In this document: positions 10,254 to 19,905 of the stretch, one piece after another
Numbering within the stretch: the first letter of the stretch is position 1
Layout: each line of letters begins with the position of its first letter
Program-made: the position numbers and the translations under genes
Notes under the pieces: generated by a model
What the model saw: the letters and a program-made list of their open reading frames with translations, nothing else
Told to the model about the DNA's origin: nothing
Database searches by the model: none
NCBI GenBank assembly: GCA_021396245.1
Contig: WNYE01000012.1
Coordinates: 310,001 to 374,000 of the forward strand
Direction of reading: 5' to 3'
Length of the DNA stretch: 64,000 nucleotides
Source of the DNA: Sporothrix humicola
Lineage: Eukaryota > Ascomycota > Sordariomycetes > Ophiostomatales > Ophiostomataceae

Positions 10254-12064
10254 TTACTGGCTTGGCTTGCTGTGTCCCGTCCGGGAATCTTCACGACGTC
10301 GCGTGCTTGAGCTGTAATCCCGTCGCGGCGGTCGTTCGTCCTCTTGGCTTCGCCTCCGTTTTCTTGCCTCTGCCTCCGCCACTACACCGAGAGCTCCAAG
10401 AGCAACTGGTATGAGTGGCTTGAGGAAATCAAGCCGAGAATGCTTTTTGTTTTCGACAGACTGGTTGTAATGTGGACTGTTCCAAGAGTCAAAAACTGTA
10501 GAGGGTATGCGTTTGGGATACAATATGTATTGACTTACCGACGATGGTCCGGACTGCGGCTGCGGCTGGATTCTCTGCGGACTGGACGCACTCTCCTCAC
10601 AGTTATGTCTTTCTCGTCCCGCCTATAATATCTGCCTTCAGGGCGGCGTTGATACGTGTCTTCTGGCCGCCGTGGAACCTCATGAACCCGGGAGCGAGAT
10701 CTGGCTTTCTTCTGCCTCGCTTCCTCTCTGTGAACTTCCCTCCTATAGTGCCCTTTCCTCTTCTTGGGGCTCTCATGATCCACAGAAGTCTCCGATGGTA
10801 GCGTGATCTCCGATGACTGCCTCGAACGGGAATCTGACAGAGGGTCTGAGATTGTACGCGCGCGTCCCGGTGGTGGGTGCCGGTGCGACCGGGACATGAT
10901 CGATTGCTGGGCCGTGCTGCACGAGTTGAATGTCGTCGGAGAATCTGGGTGACCTCGGAATTCCGTGGCGCCCATATACGGGACATTCACATGAAATCCA
11001 GGAGGAGCGACCGGCGGGCCATAGCTAGCCCCTTGAGGTACCTGGCCTGGCATACCCGGCATGCCTGCTCCAGGCGGCCCCGGGAATGGCTGGCTTCCTG
11101 GACCAAATTTTGCCGACCCTGGTTGCCCGTGAAGAGGCGGGGGTGGAGGAGGAATGGGCACGAATTGTGGTCCTGAAAAATAGACCGCTTGCTGTGGTGG
11201 ATTATATGGTATTCCCGGTGGAAACGGTTGTCCTGGCGGAAACGACTGACTTGGCGTGAAGGCAACCTGTGGACCACCTGGAACTGCATGAGGAGGCACT
11301 GTGTGTTGCCCGGCTGGGTTACTGGGTTGCTCTTCGGGCGGCCCGCCAGATACTGGCTCGGCCGGTTGTTCGACAGGCTTAGGGGATGGCTTTTGAATGG
11401 GCTCCTCGGCTTGTTTCGGGGCCGGCTGGTCGACATGCCTTTTGTTTACCTCCACCATCTCAGGGACAGCTGGAGCTCCCGGGGAAGACACAAATGGGTT
11501 GTTCATCTGCACGCCGTTGAAGTTCAATATGACGGTTGGTGCTTGGCACGCTGCAGCTTGTGGGGAGCTCTGGCTTGCTGTGCCCGCTGGCGCCTTTGAA
11601 GGAGACTGAGCAGGGCTCGGTTCCTTCTTCGGCGTGGATACTTGTGGCTCCGGTGGCGGAGGAGGCGGCTCACTTGGTTGCGCTGGAGGTGGTGCCGGCG
11701 CCTCCTTGGGCTGTCCTCCCTGATCTGCTGGCGGTGGCTGGTTGTCTGGAGGTGGCGCGTCCGGTTGTTGGGGAGGATGTGGTGGTGGATCATACCGCTC
11801 GTCGTCGTCAAAGTCGGAGATTGACCTGTTGTCCAGGATCGGTTTCATAACGTTGACCCAAAGGACAATAAAGATGACGACAGGGACGATGATAGACATG
11901 AAGATGATCCCAGCTTGCTCGGCACTGGTGTAGCAGCCCCAGCCATGGCAGCCGTTGTCGTTGGGGTCTTCATATCGCCTGATGGCAAGTTTGCTTGTTT
12001 GCGTAACTTCTTCGAGTGCGGCGTATCTGGCCAAAGGGCCGTTGGTCCACGAAAAGGGAGCCAT
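10254..12064 (-). CDS. proline-rich single-pass membrane protein with a basic RS-like tail
   Basis: I do not recognise a named family. Two exons are inferred: 10539-12064 and 10254-10476, with intron 10477-10538 (donor GTAAGT, acceptor CAG), giving 582 residues. Without splicing the frame ends at once at the donor's TAA (509 aa). The N-terminus holds a Cys pair (NGCHGWGC, 38-44) and one clear membrane span (about 51-73). A short acidic patch (ISDFDDDERYD) and 250 residues extremely rich in Pro, Gln and Gly follow. The tail is Arg/Ser/Glu-rich (about residues 420-510). Exon 2 adds a hydrophobic patch (LIPVALGALGVVAEAEARKRRR) and another Arg/Ser-rich tail. The topology suggests a plasma-membrane or ER protein with a long disordered cytosolic arm. 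The exon 2 junction is plausible but not proven. Confidence 0.6.
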
Positions 12065-13139
12065 GCCGCCTAGAACTCTTGTTCAAGCGACGATTCGAGG
12101 TTGTTGATTTGAGTTTACTTTGCGATCAGACCGAACTCTGTATACACAGATCTTGTCTGAAGCAAACAGGTTCATTTTTTTTTGCCTGAGAGAGAGGTTG
12201 TGCTTGAGAAAAGGGGCTGAAGAGATTCACAATTACAGACCCAGAATGCAGTTACGATGGGCAATGATTCTGTATGGCATTGTTTGTGTCTTTTAGGAAG
12301 GAGCGACTGTCTTGTAGCCAAAGAGGGAAGTAACGACTGATGTTGAAGAAGGTAGGTGGAGACCAGACAATCAGTTTACATTTGGGCAACAGCTCTTTCC
12401 CTTCAAATCCAGTCATCGCTTTCCTGGAAAAGGTAAAGGCTTAATTTTGGTCAAATGAGGCAACTGCGAACTACGACCGTTTTTGAAAACACATGATGCC
12501 ATCTGGATGTAGCTTTGGCGTGTAAGTTGCAGGGTAAATACAATGTCGTAGATGCAACTCATCTCACCGCAGGCTTTCATGCCAGGCAAAAAAATCTTTA
12601 CAAACAAGCTTAAAAATAGTCACCGAATCTCGCAATAAAACTGGTTTAAAAAATATAATTATAATCAAAGCAGTTCTTGAACATGGCATCGCCTTCTGGG
12701 AGTCAACAATAGGAAAGAAAATTCACGTGACTCCGATTGAGGGAAGCACTAAAGTGGGGCTATCCTGAAAACGTATCCAACTGCCTTTGACCCCCGAATT
12801 TATTTTCTTTCTTTATTGACCAAGCCGCCAGCTAAACCCCAGACATCACCACGACCTGTGCCTTCATTGTGATCGCGCAACACGACACAGCGAAATCATG
12901 CAGCATTGCTGATAAAAATCCCGTCCGATACCTGATACCGATATTAACGCGACCGGCAACAAGCTCCTTTTCGCCGCTCCTTGCGGCTTTCTGAAGCTCT
13001 CAGCTTCCAGTCGCGTCTTTCTCGTCGAGACGATCACGGCCGACCGCACGGCGCCAACGCGCATCGACGATTCTATCCTCCCCTCATCCCCCCGACGACT
13101 CCCTTTTCTCATCGACACCGATACACCCAGACTCCGAAA
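12065..13139. promoter_or_regulatory. bidirectional promoter region between the proline-rich protein gene and CTR9
   Basis: The flanking genes diverge, so both promoters lie here. TCACGTGA, a perfect E-box palindrome of the Cbf1/bHLH type, is at 12723-12730, about 410 nt upstream of the CTR9 ATG. The frame upstream of the CTR9 start is open but leader-like. No other gene is seen. Confidence 0.5.
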
Positions 13140-16100
13140 ATGTCGTCCGCCCTTCGCAACGGCCACCATGGCGGCGCAAATGGTGGCTTTGCCCACCCCG
13201 AAAGCAAGCGGTTTACGGACGTGCCGATTGCCATCGAAGTGCCCGTGCAAGACGAAGACGAGGCCGTCGAAATCGGCCTCGAGAATCTTGTCGACGACCC
13301 CACAGATCTTTGCGACCTGTTCGAGAACGAAAACGCGGCGCGCACATACTGGATGACTGTGTCTCTGGCGTATGCCAAGCAGGGCAAGATCGAGAACGCC
13401 ATTGAGATCCTCATCCGCGGCGGCAACGCCATGCAGAACAGCAACCCCAAGGAGAAGCTGAGCATTGTGGCCTGCTTGTGCTGGATGTACCTGTGGAAGA
13501 GCCGTTTGGCACCGCGTGTGGCCGACGAGGGCGCACTGGCTTCGGAGGCCAAGACCAAGGAATACTACCTGCAGATGGCAACATCGACCCTGAACGAAGC
13601 CTCGCGCATCAACCCTGCATACCCTCCTCTGTTTCTGGCTCGTGGTGTCCTGCTTTTGCTTCGCGCATCTCTGCAGCAGCCAACAGCTTCGGGCGGTGGT
13701 GGTGCGGGTCCTGTGTCTGGCGAGAAGCTGGAGCTTCTGCGGGCGGCGATGAAGTCGTTTGACGATGCTTTGCGAGTGTCTCAGGGCAAGAACATGCTGG
13801 CTCTGATGGGCAAATCCCGCGCCCTCTACTCGCTTGGCAAGTATGCCGAAGCCCTCTCTGGCTACCAGGAGGTGCTGGGCAAGGCGCCTGAACTGGTGGA
13901 CCCCGATCCGCGCATCGGTATTGGCTGCTGCTTCTGGCAGCTCGGGTTCAAGGAGGACGCCAAGGCCGCGTGGGAGCGCTCGCTGGAGATCACACCAGAC
14001 TCCAAGGTGGCCAACATCCTCCTGGGTCTGTACTACCTCGACAGCAGTGGCCGTGTCGCGACCAACAGCCCCGAGTTCCTGCGCCTGTACAAGAAGGGCA
14101 TGACGGAATACACGCAAAAGGCTTTCAAGCTGGACAAGAACATGCCGCTAACGTGCGCAACGTTTGCGGGCTACTTCTTGTCGCGCAAGGCTTTCCCCAA
14201 CGTCGAGTCGCTGGCGAACAAGGCTATCCAGAACACGGATATCAACGCCGTCGCCTCTGATGGCTGGTACCTGCTCGCACGCAAGGCCCACATGGAGGGT
14301 GATATCGAGCGGGCGGCCGACTACTACCGCCGCTCTGACGATGCCCGTGGCGGTACCGACCGTGGCTACCTGCCGGCCAAGTTTGGCGCTGCACAACTGT
14401 CAGTCGCAAAGTCGGACCTGGGCGAGGCCAAGCTGCGGCTCGAGAAGATGATCCAGCAGTCCAAGAGTCTCGAGGCCATGGCGCTGCTCGGCACACTGTA
14501 CGCCGAAGAGGTCTTTGCCAACGATCGTGCCGCCGTCAAGGAGGACAAGGCGGTGGAGAAGAAGAAGGCCATTGGTCTGCTGGAGAACGTGCGGACGGCA
14601 TGGAAGGATCCTAAGAAGCACATGTCGCCGGACTCTGCAGTCCTACTCAACCTTGCGTGGCTGTATGAAGCCGACCACCCGGACCGGGCCTTGCAGTGCC
14701 TGCAGCAGGTGGAGCAGCTCGAGTTGGACCAGATTGCCGAGTCGGCCGAACCGGCAGGAGAAGGTGTGGACCGGGCAACGCACCGCGAATCGTTGCGCAA
14801 GCACCTGCCACCGCAACTGCTGAACAACATGGGCTGCTTCTACTTCCAGTCGGACAAGCAGGAGCCCGCGAGCAACATGTTCGAGCTGGCTTTGGACGCA
14901 TGCGTCAAGATCCAGAACAAGGATGACGAGGAGACGGACGCAGATGCTCTGGTGACGACTATCAGCTACAATCTGGGCCGTAGTTACGAGGCCCGGGGCT
15001 TGATTGATAAGGCCGTCGAGGCGTACGAGGGCCTGCTGAAGCGGCATGAGGGCTACACAGATGCGCGCCTGCGCCTGGCCTATGTCAAGTTGCGGAAACA
15101 GCCCAACGACGCCGGTCCGGACGCCGTGGCCAAGCTGTACCAGGACAACTCGAGCGACCTCGAGGTGCGCGCGCTGTACGGTTGGTACCTCGGCAAGGCT
15201 TACGCTAAGAAGCGTACTGCCAAGATCAATGAGGACCCCGAGCTGCGGCACTACAAGCACACGCTGCAAAACTACGACAAGCACGACCGCTATGCACTAG
15301 TGGGCATGGGCAACCTGTACTTGGCGTCAGCGCGCGAGATGCGCCGCGAGACCGAGTCCGAGAAGCAGAACCGCAGTGCTGCGTACAGCCGCGCTGTCGA
15401 GTTCTTTGACAAGGCGCTGCAGCTGGATCCCAAGAACGCGTATGCGGCACAGGGCATTGCCATTGCGCTGGTGGAGGACAAGAAGGATCTGCGCACGGCA
15501 CTCAATATTTTCCATAATGTCCGCGACACTGTCCGCGATGCTCACGTCTACGTCAACCTCGGCCACATCAACACGGAGATGAAGCAGTACTCCAAGGCAA
15601 TCGAGAACTACGAGGCCGCGCTGGCCAAGGAGGGCAAGAGCAACGACCCTACGATTCTGTCTTGCCTTGGCCGTGCCTGGCTGCACAAGGCCCGGAGCGA
15701 AAAGAACCTCGACGCATACAAAATGTGTCTCGAATGCGCACAAAAGGTGAGAGAATATGCAGACGCCCTTTAAATACCCATTCGCCTCTGGATTATGCTA
15801 ACAACAACCCCAGGCTCTTGCTGTTGCACCTGAGCAGGTCCACTTCAAGTTTAACGTTGCTTTTGCACAGATCCAGATTGTTTCGACACTGATTGGCATG
15901 AACGAGACGCAGCGGACGCTCGAGCAGATGCAGGAGGCGTCCAGCGGTCTCGAGGAGGCCATCAAGCTGCTCGACGAGATTGCTGCGCACCCGCAGACGC
16001 CGTACCCCAAGCAGGATGTCGAGCAGCGTGCCAGCATGGCGCGCAACACACAGCGGCGGCAGCTGGAGCGTGCGATTGCCAGCCAAAAGGAGTACGAGGA

Positions 16101-16908
16101 GAAGAACAAGGAGAAGCTGGCGGCGGCGCTGGAGCAGCGCCAGGCCGAGCTGAAGCGGCGCGAGGAGGCACGCCAAAAGGCCCTCGATCAAGAAAAGGAG
16201 CGCCAGGAGAAGATCCGCAAGGAGCGCGAGGAAATTGCAGCACGCGACCGTGCCTTGGCCGAAAAGCGCGCCGAGGAGGAGCGGCTGCGTCGCGAGGCCG
16301 AGATGACGACAGACAGCGAGACGGGCGAAAAGGTCAAGCGCAAGCGCAAGCCGGCGCCGCGTGAGCCTCGGTCGGGCGGTGGCAAGAGCCGGTCGCGCAA
16401 GAAGAAGGCACACGACGACGACGACTCGGATGGTGGCGACGACAACCGCTCGGGCGATTCCGACGGCGAGGACCGGCATCAGAAGAAGAAGCGGCGCCTG
16501 TCGCGCAAGGAGCCGCCCAAGAACTCCAAGTACAAGTCGTCGGAGCTTGTGCACAGCAGCGACGACGAGGACGACGACTACGATGCGCTGGATGCGGCCG
16601 ATGCGGCCATTGAGAAGAGCAACCGTCGCGGCGGTTCGGCTGGTTCTGACGACGCCGCCTCCGACCGCATGGACGTCGATGAGGACGAGGACAACGAGGA
16701 CGGCGGCAGTGCGCAGCAGCAGAGCAAGCGGTCCCGGAGAAGCGCTCGTGTCCTGGACGAGAGCGACGACGAGGACGAGGCGCCTGCCAAGGCCGACGAC
16801 GACGATGCTGCTTCGGACGCGGCCAAGGACGACGATGAGGAGGACGAGGCGCCGGCTGCTCGTCGCGGCCGGAGACGGGCGGTCAGCGATGACGAAGACG
16901 ACGAGTAG
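13140..16908 (+). CDS. CTR9: RNA polymerase II-associated Paf1 complex subunit Ctr9 (TPR protein)
   Basis: Two exons (13140-15746 and 15814-16908) are joined across intron 15747-15813 (donor GTGAGA, branch GCTAAC, acceptor CAG), giving 1233 residues. The protein is a scaffold of the Paf1 elongation complex in the nucleus. It is required for histone H2B ubiquitination and H3K4/K36 methylation in yeast. Residues about 65-830 are tandem TPR helices (for example YWMTVSLAYAKQGKIENAIEIL and YVNLGHINTEMKQYSKAIENYE). Residues 940-1035 form a highly charged coiled coil. A basic KRKRK patch and a long Asp/Glu-rich tail (about 1065-1233) follow, as in other fungal Ctr9 proteins. The splice joins CAQK to ALAVAPEQVHFKFN, a conserved junction. 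The ATG at 13140 is chosen because conserved sequence begins there. Confidence 0.95.
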
Positions 16909-17329
16909 AGGGCAGATGCAAGAGGAGAATGTGAGATGGTGGGATTGGAAGATTCAAGTTTTGTGGGAGAACAAAGGTGTTTCGTGAAGCGGGAAATCTA
17001 CTGTTAAATTGTACTTGTATTGTCATTTAGGAAAACGGATGCGCGCCACGGGGCGAGAAACCATATAAAAACAGGAGTCAATAATAAAACAGCGTCTATT
17101 TTGTTTTCAATATGCATTGCCATAAGATAATAAATATACTTCTGACTTCAGAGGTGAGGTCCGAGAGTAACCGGGAAATGGGCCAATCAGAGCCGCCATA
17201 TTGGCCGTCGCCGGCTCCACTCAAGCTCCTTCCCTCGCCGAGTACCATTCACATGCACCTTCCTCGTCAGCTTCTGTCTCCTTCCCTCTCCTTTATTTCC
17301 CATCGTCCTCACTATTTCGCACATACACA
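16909..17329. promoter_or_regulatory. CTR9 3' end and PrpF-gene promoter with a divergent CCAAT pair
   Basis: CCAAT at 17183-17187 and its reverse ATTGG at 17200-17204 lie 12 nt apart and about 130-150 nt upstream of the next ATG. That is the usual position for HAP/CBC-type boxes. A pyrimidine-rich stretch (17270-17310) precedes the start codon. I see no additional gene. Confidence 0.5.
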
Positions 17330-18700
17330 ATGGCCGATCGAATAGCTCAACGATTGTTCACTCGACTAAGGCCGTCAGGTCGCATCCCGTCGTCGCCACT
17401 CCACAGAACCACTCGCCTTTCATCCTCCGCGTCACGGCCAGCACACGAGCGCAACTTCCCAGCCTACTTTGTCCGCGGCGGAACGTCCAACGGTCTCGTG
17501 ATCCGCGAAGATGTTTTGCCTCCGTTTGAAGTCAGCGGAAGCTCTCCATCCACGGCCGAGTTGATGCAGGCCAAGGCTGCTGCATGGACGCCCGTGCTCG
17601 CTCCGGCCATGGGTTCGCCCGATCCAGACCACGGCCGGCAGCTAGACGGCATCGGGTCTGGCGTGTCTTCGACATCCAAAATCTGTGTGATTGCACCGCC
17701 AGCCAACGACGCCGAACGCGCTGACCGCGACGTCAACTTTACGTTTGTGCAGGTGGGCATCCGCGATGGGCGGCTGGACCTGGCGGGCAACTGCGGAAAC
17801 ATGATCAGCGCCGTCGGGCCATTGGCCTTGGATTTGGGATACGGAGGAACGACGACAAAAAACGAACAAGATGGATCAACAGAGGGTCTCGTGCGCATCT
17901 TCAACACAAACACCAACAAACTGATCCGGTCGCGGTTCCGCGTGGCTGGCAATCCGCCACGCTTCTACCCAGACGGCGACTACGCAATCGACGGTGTATC
18001 GGGGACACATTCACGGATTACAATGAGTTTTGTGCGGCCAGCAGGGGCGAAAACAGGCGCGCAAAACGGGCTGCCGACCGGCCAGGCGGTGGATTTACTT
18101 TCACGGAAGCCGGGAGAGGAACCGTCAATCCCAGCATCACTCGTCGATGTATCCAACCCAGGCGTATTTGTCTTGGGAAGCTCCTTGAGTCTGACAGGAA
18201 CAAAATCGAAAGACGGCAAATCAGAAGACGTCGTTTTGAAGGATGCGGCGTCGGCCATCGAGACAAATCCTGAGCTCAAGGCGACCGTGGACTATTTGCG
18301 GCGTGAAGGCGCCTCCCGCATGGGCATGGACCCGGACACTGAGAGCGTGCCCAAGATTGTCATCTTGTTTCCACCGAGCACAAAAGCTGGAGAAGCCAAG
18401 ACGGACATTCGTTGCGTTGCGTTGTCCATGGGCCAAGTGCACAAGGCCATGCCGTTGACACTGGCTCTCTGTCTCGGTGCAGCATCGCGCATCCCCGGAA
18501 CTCTGGCAGAACAGCTCGTGGCTGAGGCTCAGCAAAACTCGACAAATGCGAGCGAAAAGGGAAGTGGGACAATCGTCATTGGCCATCCCAGCGGCCGTGT
18601 CGACGTTGGCACCACGCTTGACGAAAAGGACGGCACCGTACTTTCGGCGGAGCTGCACCGGACAGCGCGCGTCATGATGGAAGGCAAAGTGTTCTACTAG
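17330..18700 (+). CDS. PrpF/DUF453 family protein (aconitate-isomerase-like), probably mitochondrial
   Basis: This 456-residue protein shows the PrpF signature: FPAYFVRGGTSNGL (43-56), then DGIGSGVSSTSKICVI and the glycine-rich LAGNCGNMISAVGPLAL, with a diaminopimelate-epimerase-like two-lobe layout. Bacterial PrpF isomerises 2-methylaconitate in the methylcitrate cycle. The fungal family (DUF453) is annotated from this homology, so the exact substrate is an inference. The N-terminus (MADRIAQRLFTRLRPSGRIP, then Ser/Arg-rich to about 38) looks like a cleavable mitochondrial presequence. The ATG at 17330 has a good context (CACAATGG) and begins the presequence. The open frame reaches back to 17201, but its extra residues are leader-like. 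There is no intron. Confidence 0.85.
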   Translation: MADRIAQRLFTRLRPSGRIPSSPLHRTTRLSSSASRPAHERNFPAYFVRGGTSNGLVIREDVLPPFEVSGSSPSTAELMQAKAAAWTPVLAPAMGSPDPDHGRQLDGIGSGVSSTSKICVIAPPANDAERADRDVNFTFVQVGIRDGRLDLAGNCGNMISAVGPLALDLGYGGTTTKNEQDGSTEGLVRIFNTNTNKLIRSRFRVAGNPPRFYPDGDYAIDGVSGTHSRITMSFVRPAGAKTGAQNGLPTGQAVDLLSRKPGEEPSIPASLVDVSNPGVFVLGSSLSLTGTKSKDGKSEDVVLKDAASAIETNPELKATVDYLRREGASRMGMDPDTESVPKIVILFPPSTKAGEAKTDIRCVALSMGQVHKAMPLTLALCLGAASRIPGTLAEQLVAEAQQNSTNASEKGSGTIVIGHPSGRVDVGTTLDEKDGTVLSAELHRTARVMMEGKVFY

Positions 18701-19905
18701 ACGGAAAACCCGGAGACATTTAATACCCTTTCTTTGCATTTCAAAGTATGCGAAGTTTTAAAGAGGTATTTATTTGACATGAATAATGCAAACAATCTTC
18801 CAGAGAAAAAAAAGCCTAGTAAAAAGGATCTCAATCCTACGGAGTACAGAGCTACTGAAAAACTCATCCTGCAACAGCCCTGCAAACTTCCTACCACTAC
18901 CTCACATCGTAAGATCAAGACGCAGCCCAGAACTGTGGACTCGGCAGATTGGTGCATTTTCTCATTCTGATGTGATATCGAGTCCATCCCCGATACGGTA
19001 GTGTTACCTGATTGGGACTAGTTCGATCACGCGGTGTGCAGATTCCGGGACTCCACGCGGCGAGCCAGTGAGTCGTAGTTTGTCATAATGTGGAAGGTGC
19101 AGTGGACGGGGCGCGGTGGGCGGTGGAAGGTGGGCTCGCTCGTGGCTTCCCTCGCTTCTTTTCAGTGAGCCATGCTTCGCTGATACCTGCCAAAGAAACG
19201 GCGCTATTGAGGTCAGCGCCCGCCGACAGCGCCTGCCTCCTCTTGTTCTCCACGGATTAGATGGCACCGGACTTGCCACTTTTTGCAATCGGTTCCAGTT
19301 CCTGCACGTTGGTTTTTGAATTGTTCTCTCTGATCTTCCATTGATCAAACAACGACGAAAACAGCAAATCAATCACAGTCACTCCTCACAACACTCCGCG
19401 CACCACAGACACGATGCAGGCTCACATTTAGACCCGTACCCCGGCAAGGCGTCTCTGGCAACAGCACACCAGCTTTGTACCCCGATATCGCCTCCCCGCA
19501 CTTTTTCGCGGCGGACAGTGACGACGACGACGACAAGATTTTTGAAGAGATTTGACTCAGAGCGACGACGAGAGCTATATCAGCCCATTTTTGTGCTCTT
19601 CTGCCGTGTACAGTGCGTTCCTCAGACCGTACGGCCGGCATAGACGACTTCCAACGGACCCGGCATCCATTGCTCGACTTCGGCTCTCGGCACAATTCTG
19701 CATCGAATTGATTGACCTCGATCTCGACATTGGAGATACATTCGACACTTCTCAACATCTAACGACATTGTATAATACTACCAATTCACGGCAAGACATT
19801 GAATACCAACGGCAAGCTTTTACCGCATCGGCACGTGCCACACCCCGTCCTATCACGTCATCGTACATCCATCACCAATTCATATCATTACCACCACTTC
19901 CCAAG
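18701..19905. other. intergenic region upstream of the 892-aa gene
   Basis: TACGGAGTAC lies at 18838-18847 and the palindrome GGCACGTGCC at 19830-19839, 66 nt upstream of the next ATG. A continuous frame leads into the downstream CDS from 19552, but its composition is leader-like. No separate gene is supported. Confidence 0.55.

Noticed and set aside
12864..14117. 417-aa minus-strand open frame
   Set aside because: It overlaps the conserved N-terminal TPR part of CTR9 in antisense and has no domain signature.
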